Shown here piece after piece: positions 43,632-54,224 of a DNA stretch of 64,000 bases (position 1 is its first letter; the number at the start of each line of letters is the position of its first letter). Source of the DNA: Pseudoalteromonas luteoviolacea (GTDB lineage: Bacteria; Pseudomonadota; Gammaproteobacteria; Enterobacterales; Alteromonadaceae); contig NZ_JAKFZS010000002.1 in NCBI RefSeq assembly GCF_021654285.1, positions 186,001 to 250,000 on the forward strand. Reading direction: 5' to 3'. A program made the translations under genes and the position numbers. The notes beneath the pieces were generated by a model that saw only the letters and a program-made list of their open reading frames with translations, did not search any database and had not been told where the DNA came from.

Positions 43632-46208
43632 ATGCGTTTAGATAGATTTACTAGCAAATTCCAAAGTGCGTTGTCAGACGCTCAATCCCTTGCATTGGGT
43701 CGAGATCATCAATTTATAGAACCAGTCCATTTAATGTATGCGCTGTTACAGCAAACGGGCTCGAGTGTCAGGGCGTTATTTGCGCAAGCTGGTGTGAGTG
43801 CAGATGAGCTCAACACTAAGTTATCTCAATCTATAGAGCGGCTGTTCAAAGTTGAGGGTGTAGGTGGCGATGTTCAACTATCTAATAACCTTATTTCACT
43901 TATCAATCTCTGTGATAAATATGCGCAAAAGCGCAAAGATAAATATATTTCTAGCGAAGTGTTTGTGTTCTCAGCATGTGAGGATAAAGGCGAGCTAGGA
44001 GATATTTTTCGCGCCCTCAATATTACCCAAGACAAGGTTGAAAAGGCCATCAAAGCCATTCGAGGCGGACAAAAAGTAGATGATCCTAATGCCGAAGAAA
44101 CACGTCAGGCGCTTGAAAAATTTACAATAGATTTAACTGAGCGTGCTGAGCAGGGAAAATTAGACCCTGTGATAGGTCGCGATGATGAAATTAGGCGCAC
44201 GATTCAGGTCCTGCAGCGTCGAACTAAAAATAATCCGGTGCTGATCGGTGAACCTGGGGTCGGAAAGACAGCGATTGTCGAGGGGTTAGCGCAGCGTATT
44301 ATCAACGGAGAAGTACCTGAAGGGCTCAAGCATAAACGTGTTTTGTCCCTAGATTTAGGGGCACTTGTTGCGGGCGCTAAGTATCGAGGCGAATTCGAAG
44401 AGCGCTTAAAATCTGTGTTAAATGAGCTAGCCAAAGAAGAAGGCAGTGTGATCTTATTCATTGATGAGATCCATACTATGGTTGGTGCAGGCAAAACCGA
44501 TGGTGCGATGGATGCGGGGAATATGCTTAAACCTGCTCTCGCACGCGGTGAGTTGCATTGCGTTGGTGCAACGACACTGGATGAGTATCGTCAATATATT
44601 GAGAAAGACGCTGCACTTGAAAGGCGTTTTCAAAAAGTCTTTGTCTCAGAGCCTACAGTTGAAGATACCATTGCGATTTTACGTGGCTTAAAAGAACGCT
44701 ACGAATTGCACCATTCTGTAGACATTACTGATCCTGCCATTGTTGCTGCGGCAAATTTATCACATCGTTATATTAGTGACCGTCAACTACCCGATAAAGC
44801 CATTGACTTAATTGATGAGGCTGGCTCATCTATTCGTTTGCAAATCGACTCTAAGCCAGAGCAACTAGACAAGCTCGAAAGGCGCATTATTCAGCTGAAA
44901 TTAGAAGACAATGCTTTGGCGAAAGAAAAAGACGAAGCCAGTCAAAAACGCCGCACTGAAATGCAATCACTGATCGCACAGTTAGAGACTGAATACACAG
45001 AATTAGATGAAGTTTGGAATGCTGAAAAAGCCTCTTTACAGGGCACGCAAGTAATTAAAGCTGAGCTTGAACAAGCGCGCCTTGACCTTGAAGTGGCTCG
45101 AAGAGCAAGTGATTTGCAGCGCATGTCTGAATTGCAATATGGCCGTATTCCTGCGCTTGAGCGAAAACTAGACTTGGCATCTCAAGCTGAAATGCAAGAA
45201 ATGAGCTTGCTTAAAAACCAAGTGTCTGAAGATGAAATAGCGGAGATCCTTTCTCGTTGGACAGGTATTCCTGTGGCGAAAATGCTGCAAGGGGAGCGTG
45301 AAAAGCTCTTACATATGGAAGATGAGTTACATCAGAAAGTCATCGGGCAGGACGAAGCGGTTAATGCGATAGCTAACGCTATCCGTCGCTCGCGCGCAGG
45401 GCTTGCGGATCCTAATCGCCCAATTGGCTCCTTCTTATTTTTAGGGCCTACTGGGGTGGGTAAAACGGAGCTGACAAAAGCGCTGGCTAATTTTATGTTT
45501 GATACTGAAGATGCCATGGTGCGGATCGACATGTCTGAATTCATGGAAAAGCACTCAGTCGCTCGTTTAGTCGGCGCCCCTCCCGGTTATGTCGGCTATG
45601 AAGAAGGTGGCTATTTAACGGAAGCGGTACGTCGCAGACCTTATTCTGTTGTGTTGCTGGATGAAGTAGAAAAAGCGCACCCGGATGTCTTTAATATTCT
45701 TCTACAGGTGTTAGATGATGGCCGTTTAACCGATGGCCAAGGTCGAACGGTTGATTTTAAAAATACTGTTATCATCATGACATCAAATTTAGGGTCAGAC
45801 GTTATTCAAGAGCAGGCGAGCAGTAATGATTATACAGGCCTGAAAAATAAACTGATGGACGTACTGACGACTCAGTTTAGACCTGAGTTTATAAACCGTA
45901 TCGATGAAACTGTGGTATTCCATCCACTGGTCACCGAACACATCAAGCAAATTGCAAGGATCCAACTTGATAAGCTGTCAAGTCGTCTTAAAGATAATGG
46001 TTATGGGTTCGAAGTGAGCGAAGGCGCACTTGAGAAAATCGCACAGAGCGGTTTTGACCCAGTGTTTGGGGCGCGACCACTTAAGCGTGCTATACAGCAA
46101 TATATTGAAAACCCATTGGCGCAAAGTTTGTTGCAAGGTGACTTTAATGGGTACGCACGCATTAAGGTAGATGTTGACGAAGGCAATATATTGTTTAGTG
46201 GCGAGTAA
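43632..46208 (+). CDS. clpB: protein disaggregase ClpB
   Basis: AAA+ chaperone that, with DnaK, rescues aggregated proteins. From ATG 43632 the product has 858 residues, near E. coli ClpB (857). N domain (1-145), first ATPase domain (GEPGVGKTA, about 205-212; [16 protein letters not shown]), coiled-coil M domain (about 405-525), second ATPase domain (GPTGVGKTE, about 605-612; [14 protein letters not shown]). GGAG is 4 bases before the start. Its terminator is at 46251. Confidence 0.97.
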   Translation: MRLDRFTSKFQSALSDAQSLALGRDHQFIEPVHLMYALLQQTGSSVRALFAQAGVSADELNTKLSQSIERLFKVEGVGGDVQLSNNLISLINLCDKYAQKRKDKYISSEVFVFSACEDKGELGDIFRALNITQDKVEKAIKAIRGGQKVDDPNAEETRQALEKFTIDLTERAEQGKLDPVIGRDDEIRRTIQVLQRRTKNNPVLIGEPGVGKTAIVEGLAQRIINGEVPEGLKHKRVLSLDLGALVAGAKYRGEFEERLKSVLNELAKEEGSVILFIDEIHTMVGAGKTDGAMDAGNMLKPALARGELHCVGATTLDEYRQYIEKDAALERRFQKVFVSEPTVEDTIAILRGLKERYELHHSVDITDPAIVAAANLSHRYISDRQLPDKAIDLIDEAGSSIRLQIDSKPEQLDKLERRIIQLKLEDNALAKEKDEASQKRRTEMQSLIAQLETEYTELDEVWNAEKASLQGTQVIKAELEQARLDLEVARRASDLQRMSELQYGRIPALERKLDLASQAEMQEMSLLKNQVSEDEIAEILSRWTGIPVAKMLQGEREKLLHMEDELHQKVIGQDEAVNAIANAIRRSRAGLADPNRPIGSFLFLGPTGVGKTELTKALANFMFDTEDAMVRIDMSEFMEKHSVARLVGAPPGYVGYEEGGYLTEAVRRRPYSVVLLDEVEKAHPDVFNILLQVLDDGRLTDGQGRTVDFKNTVIIMTSNLGSDVIQEQASSNDYTGLKNKLMDVLTTQFRPEFINRIDETVVFHPLVTEHIKQIARIQLDKLSSRLKDNGYGFEVSEGALEKIAQSGFDPVFGARPLKRAIQQYIENPLAQSLLQGDFNGYARIKVDVDEGNILFSGE

Positions 46209-46250
46209 TCTCGTACTACAGCTCAAATATAATTAAAAATATTTGTTATG

Positions 46251-46290
46251 AACCCCCTAAAGATCACGATGAAGTTATTTGGGGGGTTTT
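46251..46290 (+). terminator. Rho-independent terminator of clpB
   Basis: AACCCCC (46251-46257) pairs with GGGGGGTT (46281-46288), the stem extended by AAA/TTT, followed by a short T-run. Confidence 0.75.
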
Positions 46291-46341
46291 GCTTTTATAT
46301 GGTAAATTTAACGACTATTTAGTCTGGCTTGATGACATAAC

Positions 46342-47277
46342 ATGAATAAAAATTACAAACAGGCAGGAGTCGTAAATTTTGGCACCGCAGATAGACTTCA
46401 GATACGAAGCCTTCCACAGCCAACACTTGAACGGGGTCAAGTTTTTATTCGTATTACCTCATCTTCGATAAATCCCATTGATGTTAAAACGCGCGCAGGT
46501 TTAGGCTATGTTGCACAGTCAAAGCAGGATGGTGCATTTTTACCTTTAGGCTACGATGTATTAGGCATCGTTGAAGAGGTAAGTGAAGGCGTTAATAACG
46601 TAACAGTCGGTGACACTGTATTGGGTATGGTGGGCTTTCCCTCGACGCCTGGATGCTATGCGTCCCATGCCATTGTTGAAAGTGAAGAACTTATTGTTGT
46701 TGACTCGAAAGTTTCTGACGAATTAGCGGGTCTGAGTTTAGCAGGACTCACTGCGCTACAATCGTTAGATAAATTAAATGCGAACGCAGGGACCTTGTTT
46801 ATTAACGCACCGACAGGTGGTGTTGGCCATTTAGCTATACAGCTAGCGGTACTTAACGGATTTGATGTGGTTGCCGTAACAACACGTAAGGCATTAATTG
46901 AGTCATTGAACTTTGATGTGGCGACTATGTCTTATGAGGAGTTTTTTGACCAACCCCAGTCGGGTCAGCTTTTGGATTTGGTCGGTGGCGAGCTTGCTTG
47001 TAAAATGCTGTCAAACATGGGAGCTGGTACTTCGTTTGTGACTGTGCCTTCAATTACCAAAGACGCAGTCATTGAACACGGTGCCTCTTTTGGCGCTCAA
47101 GGAGATGGAATTTTAGTCCAAGCTAATCCAAAACACCTAAATGAACTGTATAAAGCTGTCGCGACACAGCGAGTAAAGCTTGTTGCAAGTAAAAAATTTA
47201 AGCTAGATGAGGTTGCTTTGGCTCACAAATATGTTGAGCAAGGCGAGCACTTTGGCAAAGTTATTATTGTGGCTTGA
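46342..47277 (+). CDS. zinc-type alcohol dehydrogenase-like oxidoreductase (quinone reductase group of the MDR superfamily)
   Basis: A 311-residue cytoplasmic enzyme without the catalytic zinc cysteines, so it belongs to the zinc-free quinone oxidoreductase branch of the MDR family. Visible are SSSINPIDVKTRAGLG, the GYDVLGIVEEVSEGV segment, and a nucleotide-binding loop INAPTGGVGHLAIQLA (about 153-168, GxxGxxG variant). The substrate cannot be inferred. Transcribed alone between clpB and gshA. Confidence 0.85.
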   Translation: MNKNYKQAGVVNFGTADRLQIRSLPQPTLERGQVFIRITSSSINPIDVKTRAGLGYVAQSKQDGAFLPLGYDVLGIVEEVSEGVNNVTVGDTVLGMVGFPSTPGCYASHAIVESEELIVVDSKVSDELAGLSLAGLTALQSLDKLNANAGTLFINAPTGGVGHLAIQLAVLNGFDVVAVTTRKALIESLNFDVATMSYEEFFDQPQSGQLLDLVGGELACKMLSNMGAGTSFVTVPSITKDAVIEHGASFGAQGDGILVQANPKHLNELYKAVATQRVKLVASKKFKLDEVALAHKYVEQGEHFGKVIIVA

Positions 47278-47343
47278 GTATTTTAAATTAGCCCCCATTG
47301 AAGGGGCATAACTTAAGCTTGATCCGGGCCTCGAGGTATTTTT

Positions 47344-48921
47344 TTGAAACACACGAATTTAGATAGCAAGTTAGAAACACTTGCCAACACTGCGCTTATC
47401 TCTTCATTAGCGGGTATTCAGCGCGGTATTGAACGAGAAGCTTTACGGATCCAGCCATCCGGCAAAATCGCTAAAACACCTCATCCAGCAGGTGTTGGAC
47501 ACCCATTGACACATAACTCAATTACAACTGACTTTTCAGAGTCACTGCTTGAGTTTATTACCCCTGTTAGCACCTCTGCAGAACAAACGTTATCTCAGCT
47601 TAGAGACCTACAAAAATATACTTTAGCGAATATGGGCGATGAAATGCTTTGGCCTATGAGCATGCCGTGCTTTATCGAAGATCAAGACGATATTGTTCTG
47701 GCACAATTTGGTGAGTCAAATATTGGGAAAATGAAAACCCTGTATCGCGAAGGGTTAAAAAATCGCTATGGCAGCATGATGCAGGCTATTGCTGGTGTGC
47801 ATTTTAATATGTCATTCCCAAATGACTTCTGGAGCGCATTAAAGGCGAGCGAGCAAAATACAGGGTCAGTACAAGATTTTATTTCTGATAAATACCTTGG
47901 CCTAATTCGCAATTTTAAACGTGAACTATGGCTGATAAGCTATTTGTTTGGCGCTTCCCCTGCGTTATGTCGCTCGTTTTTACAAGGTAAGCAAAGCGAT
48001 TTGCCATTTCAAGAGTCAGGTAAAGGGACTTTGTATTTAGATAAAGGTACAGCGTTACGTTTGGGCGATTTAGGGTATACCAACAGTGCTCAGTCTTCAC
48101 TTAAAGTGATGTACAACAGCTTGCCTGAATATGTGAAAGGCTTGCAAACAGCAATCCGCTGTCGTTCTGATTTATACGAAAATATTGACGATTATCACGC
48201 GAATGTGCCTAAGCAGCTGAACAAGAATATTCTTCAGATAGAGAACGAGTTCTACTCACCAATCCGACCAAAGCGCAATGCCAATTCGCAAGAGACACCA
48301 ACACAGGCATTAGCACGCGGTGGTATCGAGTATATTGAGATCCGTGCCTTAGATGTTAACCCATTCTCAGGTACAGGCATTAGCTTAGAGCAAATCAGAT
48401 TCTTAGACGTGTTTTTAACTTACTGTTTGTTAAAAGACTCACCAGAGATGGACTGGGATGAGCAGCAGGTTTCAGACAGAAACTTACAAAGTGTGATCAG
48501 CACAGGCCGAGATACAGAAACGTATTTACAGCAAGGCGATACGCAAGTTTCTATTGCGGCGTGGGCTGAATCTATTTTCCATGACTTGACGAAAGTTGCC
48601 AAGCTGTTTGATGACGCGCATGGTGATCAGACTTACTCAGACACGATCGCAAGCTTAGCTACCTGGGTAGATAACCCGGATGAGACGTTTTCAGGTCAAT
48701 TAGTGAGTGCTTTAAAAGAAAATAGTACCGATTCTGCTGTGCAGGCTTTGGAGCTGGCCAGTCAATATAAGCAATCTCATTTGCAAAGTGACTATCAGTT
48801 TTATAATGAGTCAGAGTTGGATGCTAAAACAGCGCAGTCATTTGCGGATGAAAAAAAGGTGTGTGATGCAGATGAGTTATCACTGACTGCATTTTTACAA
48901 GAGTATTTCGAAAAGGCATAA
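47344..48921 (+). CDS. gshA: glutamate-cysteine ligase
   Basis: First enzyme of glutathione synthesis, type 1 (gammaproteobacterial). 525 residues (E. coli GshA 518), with IQRGIEREALRI, ITTDFSESLLEFITP and the active-site region RYGSMMQAIAGVHFN and GIEYIEIRALDVNPF. The start is TTG at 47344: GAGG at 47333-47336 lies 7 bases upstream and no ATG occurs nearby in frame. A hairpin terminator follows the stop. Confidence 0.95.
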   Translation: MKHTNLDSKLETLANTALISSLAGIQRGIEREALRIQPSGKIAKTPHPAGVGHPLTHNSITTDFSESLLEFITPVSTSAEQTLSQLRDLQKYTLANMGDEMLWPMSMPCFIEDQDDIVLAQFGESNIGKMKTLYREGLKNRYGSMMQAIAGVHFNMSFPNDFWSALKASEQNTGSVQDFISDKYLGLIRNFKRELWLISYLFGASPALCRSFLQGKQSDLPFQESGKGTLYLDKGTALRLGDLGYTNSAQSSLKVMYNSLPEYVKGLQTAIRCRSDLYENIDDYHANVPKQLNKNILQIENEFYSPIRPKRNANSQETPTQALARGGIEYIEIRALDVNPFSGTGISLEQIRFLDVFLTYCLLKDSPEMDWDEQQVSDRNLQSVISTGRDTETYLQQGDTQVSIAAWAESIFHDLTKVAKLFDDAHGDQTYSDTIASLATWVDNPDETFSGQLVSALKENSTDSAVQALELASQYKQSHLQSDYQFYNESELDAKTAQSFADEKKVCDADELSLTAFLQEYFEKA

Positions 48922-48925
48922 AAAA

Positions 48926-48946
48926 ACGCAGCCCATGAGGCTGCGT
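48926..48946 (+). terminator. Rho-independent-like terminator of gshA
   Basis: ACGCAGCC (48926-48933) and GGCTGCGT (48939-48946) form an 8-bp stem around CATGA, preceded by a run of A; the T-run after it is weak. Confidence 0.65.
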
Positions 48947-49038
48947 CAAAATATATCAGGGATGAAACAATGCTAAACTGCTGCATTCAAGTAGTATGAC
49001 CCTAGCAAAATAGAAAAGTTCAGGTGAGTTCAAAAAAA

Positions 49039-49647
49039 ATGAGAAAAAAAATAATATTTTTACCTCTACTTCTAACTCTGACTGGTTGTGCAACAGCCCC
49101 TCCGAAGCAACCTAATGATATTTGTAAGATTTTTCAGGAGAAAGAGGACTGGTATTACGACGCGCGTGATGCACAGGAAAAGTGGGGTTCGCCAAAACAT
49201 GTGCTGATGAGCATGATGTATCAAGAAAGTTCATTTAGGCATGATGCCGCGCCGCCGATGGAGTACTTCTTAGGCTTTATTCCAATTGGTCGTGCAAGTT
49301 CAGCATATGGTTACTCCCAAGCAAAAACAATGACTTGGAGTGATTATATTCGCGAGACTGGCAATTCAGGGGCCGATAGAGATGACTTTGAAGATGCGAT
49401 AGACTTTATGGGCTGGTTTGTTTATAAAACACATAAGGTAAATGGTGTTTCAAAGTGGGATGCCTATGCGCAGTACCTAAACTATCATGAAGGCTGGGGT
49501 GGATACCGCCGTGGCACTTATAAACAGAAAAAATGGCTGATGAAAGTTGCTAATAAGGTTAAGCACAGAGCATCTCGTTACGGTGCACAGCTGAAACGAT
49601 GTGAGGATGATCTGGATAAAAACTGGTTTGAGAGGCTGTTTTCGTAG
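49039..49647 (+). CDS. lytic-transglycosylase-like lipoprotein
   Basis: 202-residue lipoprotein with lipobox LTGC (LLLTLTGC, Cys19 from ATG 49039), then an SLT-like domain: the catalytic-type glutamate in MMYQESSFRHDA, GYSQAKTMTW and YLNYHEGWGGYRRGTY. It probably cuts peptidoglycan or binds glycan strands at the outer membrane. The frame can also start at GTG 49024; ATG 49039 gives a normal signal peptide n-region (MRKK). Confidence 0.78.
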   Translation: MRKKIIFLPLLLTLTGCATAPPKQPNDICKIFQEKEDWYYDARDAQEKWGSPKHVLMSMMYQESSFRHDAAPPMEYFLGFIPIGRASSAYGYSQAKTMTWSDYIRETGNSGADRDDFEDAIDFMGWFVYKTHKVNGVSKWDAYAQYLNYHEGWGGYRRGTYKQKKWLMKVANKVKHRASRYGAQLKRCEDDLDKNWFERLFS

Positions 49648-49689
49648 CAATCTGTGTCGAGTAAACGAGCTTAGACCGAATGAAAAGAA

Positions 49690-49720
49690 AAAAGGGTTAG
49701 CATGTGCTAACCCTTTTTTT
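49690..49720. terminator. bidirectional terminator between the SLT-like lipoprotein and yfjD
   Basis: GGGTTAGC and GCTAACCC pair around ATGT, flanked by seven A on the left and seven T on the right, between convergent genes. Confidence 0.85.
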
Positions 49721-50996
49721 AAGCTTGTTTTTGTGCTTGTTGCAGTGGAAAAATCTTCACTATTTTAATCATGTTTTCTTTGACTTCCATGACTTCCATT
49801 GGATAGTTAGCGATTTTTAAGCTTAGTTGACTCTCTGGAATATCTTCAAGGTACTCAACAATTAAGCCGCTGAGTGTTTTAGGCCCTTCAGTGGGGAGCT
49901 CCCAGCCCATTTCTTTATTTAAGTCTCTGATGTTAGCACTGCCATCAACTAAAACGGAGCCGTCACTTTGCACTGTCACTTCATCGCTTGGTGTTGGTGT
50001 TTGGGTTGTCGTAAAGTCACCGACCACTTCTTCTAAAATATCTTCTAGCGTCACCAAGCCCTGAATGTCACCGTATTCATCAACTACCAAGCCAATACGC
50101 TCTTTGTTTTGTTGAAACTTAAGAAGCTGGGTGTTTAGTGATGTGCCTTCAGGAATAAAGTATATTTCTCTTACAGCACGCAGTAATGAAGGCTTATCAA
50201 ACTGCTCTTTAGTTAATAAGCGCAGTGCATCTCTTGAATGAATAAAGCCAACAGCGTCATCGATTTGATCACGGTATAGCAGCACTCGAGTGTGCTGAGC
50301 ATTTGTTAGCCGACGAGAAATATCTTTCCAGTCATCGTTAATATCAATGGCATTGATCTCATTGCGGGGGATCATGATATCTTCAACGGTGACCTGCTCT
50401 AGGTCTAAAATTGAGGTCAGCATATTACCATGATTGGTGGGTAGCATAGCACTGGATTCATTTACGACCGTCTTGAGTTCTTCTTTACTTAAGCTATGTT
50501 CTTCTATTTGCTCTGGTGATACACCAAAAAGCTTGAGCATGCCATTGGTGATCCAGTTGACGGTAACCACGACAGGGAATAATACTTTTAAGAGTATTTT
50601 AAGTATCACAGAGCTTGGGAAAGCTACTTTTTCAGGGTACAGTGCAGCAAGTGTTTTAGGCGTGACTTCAGCAAAAATCAAAATAACCAAGGTCAGTGCA
50701 AATGTCGCGACAACTATACCTGCATCACCTAATAATCTCATACCAATTACGGTGGCAACCGCTGAGGCAGCGATATTAACGAGGTTGTTACCGATAAGAA
50801 TAAGTCCAATAAGGCGATCTGGCCTTTTGAGTAGTTTATCAACGCGTTTGGCAGATTTGTTATTCTCTTTAACTAAATGTCTGAGCCTATAGCGATTAAT
50901 GGACATGATGCCAGTCTCAGAGCTTGAGAAATAACCTGATATAAGTATCAGTACGCCAAGTATGATAAACAAGGCGCTGGTAGATATGTCGTCCAA
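49719..50996 (-). CDS. yfjD: CNNM/CorB-type membrane protein with CBS pair (YfjD)
   Basis: 425-residue inner-membrane protein of the HlyC/CorC or CNNM family, linked to magnesium/cobalt efflux. DUF21/CNNM membrane domain (about 1-180; SGYFSSSETGIMSINRYRLRHL, FAEVTPKTLAALYPEKVAFP), a CBS pair (about 205-330; VEDIMIPRNEINAID, VVDEYGDIQGLVTLEDILEEVVGDF) and a C-terminal CorC/HlyC domain (about 345-420). Next to ypjD and ffh as in E. coli. Confidence 0.9.
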   Translation of the reverse strand: MDDISTSALFIILGVLILISGYFSSSETGIMSINRYRLRHLVKENNKSAKRVDKLLKRPDRLIGLILIGNNLVNIAASAVATVIGMRLLGDAGIVVATFALTLVILIFAEVTPKTLAALYPEKVAFPSSVILKILLKVLFPVVVTVNWITNGMLKLFGVSPEQIEEHSLSKEELKTVVNESSAMLPTNHGNMLTSILDLEQVTVEDIMIPRNEINAIDINDDWKDISRRLTNAQHTRVLLYRDQIDDAVGFIHSRDALRLLTKEQFDKPSLLRAVREIYFIPEGTSLNTQLLKFQQNKERIGLVVDEYGDIQGLVTLEDILEEVVGDFTTTQTPTPSDEVTVQSDGSVLVDGSANIRDLNKEMGWELPTEGPKTLSGLIVEYLEDIPESQLSLKIANYPMEVMEVKENMIKIVKIFPLQQAQKQA

Positions 50997-51078
50997 CAGA
51001 GGATCCCTTTTTTACTTTCGAAAGGTTATTAAGCGTCAGCACACGGATAGAGTCAAGCGTGACGCTCATTTTTTTGTA

Positions 51079-51882
51079 TTAAAATTTGTCTAAGATGACT
51101 TCTTGGATAAATCGGCTGCCAAAATAAGCCAAGGTAACAATGCCGGATGCGCCGATAATGGCAAAAACGACAGGTTTTCCACGCCAACCAAATTGGTGGT
51201 GGCCCAATGTCACGGATGAAAAAATCGTCCAAGCTATGAGGGATAATACTGTTTTGTGGATAGAGGCTTTATCGAACATACCATCTAAAAATACAAACCC
51301 AGCAATGAGTGCTAATGTGAGTAGTCCGGTGCCGACGGTGAGGAGCTGATATAACTGAGATTCCACTTGCATCAGCGGAGGCAAATGACTATTCATGATT
51401 GCAAGATCTTTGCTTTTTAAACGCTTATCAATAAAGTAAAACTGCACAGCGTACAAAGTAGCGATAATTAGAATACAGTAAGCCAGCAGTGATAACGAGA
51501 TATGTGTGACTAAGCCAATATCTACATTGATGTCATCCATAATAATATGGTGGGGGATAAATAAACTGGCAATAAGCAAAATCGCTGCAAACCCATAAAC
51601 CACGGGTAACAATAAAGTTGCAGGGAATTTTAATGAGACCGTTGTAACAGAGACGACAATAACCCAGCAAGTCAACAGAGCAATATTAATGGTACTCAAG
51701 TCTTGACCGTACTGAGTAAACACTGAGTTCACCAATACCAGCATATGGCTCAATATCGCCACCGTACTTAAAATAACGGTCAACTTTTGACTTGGGCCTT
51801 CTCTATGGAATAAACGTGAAAGCACGTGTCCAGTTGCTAGTATGTAAAACAGGCTCGCCAATAATGACAAAATGATGATCAT
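51079..51882 (-). CDS. ypjD: CcsA/CcmC-like inner membrane protein YpjD
   Basis: 267-residue protein with eight or so membrane segments, related to the cytochrome c assembly (CcsA/CcmC) family; HHQFGWRGK near the end (about 223-231) is typical. In E. coli ypjD sits beside ffh, and a link to cation transport has been suggested there. It ends 82 bases before yfjD on the same strand and is divergent from ffh. Confidence 0.88.
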   Translation of the reverse strand: MIIILSLLASLFYILATGHVLSRLFHREGPSQKLTVILSTVAILSHMLVLVNSVFTQYGQDLSTINIALLTCWVIVVSVTTVSLKFPATLLLPVVYGFAAILLIASLFIPHHIIMDDINVDIGLVTHISLSLLAYCILIIATLYAVQFYFIDKRLKSKDLAIMNSHLPPLMQVESQLYQLLTVGTGLLTLALIAGFVFLDGMFDKASIHKTVLSLIAWTIFSSVTLGHHQFGWRGKPVVFAIIGASGIVTLAYFGSRFIQEVILDKF

Positions 51883-52007
51883 GAACTTTGTGTCTACTTT
51901 CGTGGTCCTTTTATAGGCTATTGTATTTTAAGCCTCGCCGCTTGCATAGACTTTGTAAAAAGAATCTTTGTATAACTTGAATACTGTATTAGTTGCGCGC
52001 ATATCAG

Positions 52008-52013
52008 TATAAT
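52008..52013 (+). promoter_or_regulatory. possible -10 element of ffh
   Basis: Perfect TATAAT 32 bases before the ffh start; the -35 at 51985-51990 (TGTATT) is poor. Confidence 0.35.
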
Positions 52014-52045
52014 GTTGCGTAATTACGAGATAGTGGAAGCGATAC

Positions 52046-53425
52046 ATGTTTGAGAACCTCCAAGAACGCTTAGGAAAAACGCTTAAAAACATCAGCGGCA
52101 GGGGCCGACTGACCGAAGATAATATTAAAGAAACACTGCGCGAAGTGCGCATGGCCTTGCTTGAAGCAGACGTTGCACTGCCTGTAGTGCGTGAGTTTGT
52201 AAAAAAAGTGAAAGAGCGTGCTGTTGGTGTTGAAGTCACCAAGAGTCTAAGTCCTGGTCAGGTTTTCATTAAAATTGTTCGTGAAGAACTTGAAAAGGCG
52301 ATGGGTGAAGCGAATGAAGAGCTAAACCTTAACGCTCAGCCTCCAGCTGTTGTGATGATGGCGGGTTTGCAAGGTGCTGGTAAAACGACCAGTGTGGGTA
52401 AACTTGCAAAATTCTTAAAAGAGAAAAAGAAAAAATCTGTTTTGGTTGTGAGTGCCGACGTATATCGTCCGGCGGCAATCAAGCAGCTTGAAACGTTAGC
52501 ACAGGAAGTAGATGTTGAATTCTTCCCAAGTGACATTTCTCAAAAACCAGTTGATATTGCCAATAACGCTGTTAGTCATGCGAAAAAGAAATTCATTGAC
52601 GTAGTGCTGGTGGATACCGCGGGTCGTCTTCATGTTGACAGTGACATGATGGACGAGATCAAGGAGTTAAACGCAGCGATCAAGCCGATTGAAACGCTAT
52701 TTGTTGTTGACTCAATGACAGGTCAGGATGCCGCCAATACGGCAAAAGCATTCGATGAGGCTTTGCCTTTAACTGGTGTAATTTTAACGAAAACAGATGG
52801 TGATGCACGTGGTGGTGCAGCGTTATCTATCCGCCATATCACAGGTAAGCCGATTAAATTTATGGGTGTGGGTGAGCGAACAGATGCCCTTGAACCATTC
52901 CACCCAGATCGTATCGCTTCGCGTATTCTTGGCATGGGTGATGTGTTATCACTTATCGAAGAAGTAGAAGCAAAAGTTGACAAAGACAAAGCTGCAAAAG
53001 TGGCGGAAAAAGTCTTTAAAGGTGACGGCTTCACGCTAGAAGATTTTGCTGAGCAATTAAAGCAAATGAAAAACATGGGCGGCATGATGTCTATGTTAGA
53101 AAAGTTGCCTGGTATGAATAACCTACCTGATGCTGTGAAAGGTCAAGTCAATGATAAAACCTTTAATCAGATGGAAGCGATTATCAGCTCAATGACACCA
53201 AAAGAGCGTGCGCGTCCTGAAATCATCAAAGGTTCTCGCAAGAAGCGTATTGCTGCTGGTTCTGGTACTCAAGTACAAGATATCAATAAGCTGCTTAAGC
53301 AATTTACTCAAATGCAGAAGATGATGAAGAAGATGAAAGGCAAGGGCGGCATGATGAAAATGATGCGCGGCATGAAAGGCATGATGCCTCCAGGTATGTT
53401 TGGCGGCGGCGGTCCTAAGTTTTAA
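52046..53425 (+). CDS. ffh: signal recognition particle protein Ffh
   Basis: SRP GTPase that binds 4.5S RNA and signal sequences and delivers ribosomes to FtsY. 459 residues: N domain, G domain with GLQGAGKTTSVGKLA (about 104-118), DTAGRL, TKTDGDARGGAAL, and a methionine-rich M domain (about 300-440) ending in a long run of M, K and G. Family length fits (E. coli 453). Confidence 0.97.
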   Translation: MFENLQERLGKTLKNISGRGRLTEDNIKETLREVRMALLEADVALPVVREFVKKVKERAVGVEVTKSLSPGQVFIKIVREELEKAMGEANEELNLNAQPPAVVMMAGLQGAGKTTSVGKLAKFLKEKKKKSVLVVSADVYRPAAIKQLETLAQEVDVEFFPSDISQKPVDIANNAVSHAKKKFIDVVLVDTAGRLHVDSDMMDEIKELNAAIKPIETLFVVDSMTGQDAANTAKAFDEALPLTGVILTKTDGDARGGAALSIRHITGKPIKFMGVGERTDALEPFHPDRIASRILGMGDVLSLIEEVEAKVDKDKAAKVAEKVFKGDGFTLEDFAEQLKQMKNMGGMMSMLEKLPGMNNLPDAVKGQVNDKTFNQMEAIISSMTPKERARPEIIKGSRKKRIAAGSGTQVQDINKLLKQFTQMQKMMKKMKGKGGMMKMMRGMKGMMPPGMFGGGGPKF

Positions 53426-53436
53426 TTAACTGAATC

Positions 53437-53467
53437 AAAAAAGGGAAGTGATGTCATTTCCCTTTTT
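53437..53467. terminator. bidirectional terminator between ffh and the heme operon
   Basis: AAAAAGGGAA and TTCCCTTTTT pair, with GTGA/TCAT extending the stem; A-run and T-run flanks serve both convergent genes. Confidence 0.8.
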
Positions 53468-53480
53468 ACTTTATCAGGCC

Positions 53481-54224
53481 CTAATCTTGCTCAGCCTCAG
53501 AGCTAAGCGCTTTGCGTGCTGCCTTGGTCAGTCTAACAAGTTCCATTCTCACTGCTTTACTATCCATACACACGTTTTCAAACTGAACATAGTAGTTTTT
53601 GTCGTTGGCGCGAAGATAGCATCCATCAGGGACAATGGTTGTCATGGTGACATCGTCAGCTTGTACTTGGTGGATCAGATTCAGCATAAGTTGGTTGGCA
53701 TCAGCATGGTCATCATTCATATGCTCAACCATGCGCTTTTCATCTTCTAGTGTCCATTCTGGCGCTTGTGCATGCCATTCGTTTTCTTCTATCCAAAAAA
53801 TATGACCAAATCCACCGATATAACGAACGCGTTTTACTTCCATGCGCCATAACTGAAAGTCATGGGCTTGGCGGTAAGATATGGCTTCAGGGTATTGACG
53901 CTCATAGCGCTCAAGTAATGCTTCTGACTCTTCAGCTGGCACCGGCGCTGCATCGCCAACGACAGTGACTCGTGCGTGTGCATTTTGGTCACCTTGATCA
54001 GCAGCATCGAATACGGTCGCACACATGCGGCTATCTTCAGTAAGGTTTCTTGAATGTTGTGCTATCCCTGCAATATAAAAAATCAGCCTACCTTGATTGT
54101 CCGTCATAAAAGGAGACACAGATCCAAAAGGGTAGCCCTGTAGGTTTTTAGAAATAGTTGAGATCACACAGACAGATGACTGTCTTACTAAGGTGCGTGC
54201 TTCAAAAGCGGCTTGTTCACGCAT
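53481..54224 (-). CDS. HugZ-like heme utilisation protein (FMN-binding split barrel plus DUF2470)
   Basis: 247-residue cytoplasmic protein of the pyridoxamine-phosphate-oxidase-like fold, with the split-barrel part (about 1-160; SSVCVISTISKNLQGYPFGSVSPF, GIAQHSRNL) and a C-terminal DUF2470-type region (MVEHMNDDHADANQLML). HugZ proteins of this build bind and degrade heme in Campylobacter and Helicobacter. It is the last gene of the heme ABC operon and overlaps hmuV, so release of iron from imported heme is the likely role. Confidence 0.85.
   Translation of the reverse strand: MREQAAFEARTLVRQSSVCVISTISKNLQGYPFGSVSPFMTDNQGRLIFYIAGIAQHSRNLTEDSRMCATVFDAADQGDQNAHARVTVVGDAAPVPAEESEALLERYERQYPEAISYRQAHDFQLWRMEVKRVRYIGGFGHIFWIEENEWHAQAPEWTLEDEKRMVEHMNDDHADANQLMLNLIHQVQADDVTMTTIVPDGCYLRANDKNYYVQFENVCMDSKAVRMELVRLTKAARKALSSEAEQD

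Noticed and set aside
50434..50892. A 152-codon frame opposite yfjD
   Set aside because: Antisense shadow of a conserved membrane protein gene with low-complexity composition.
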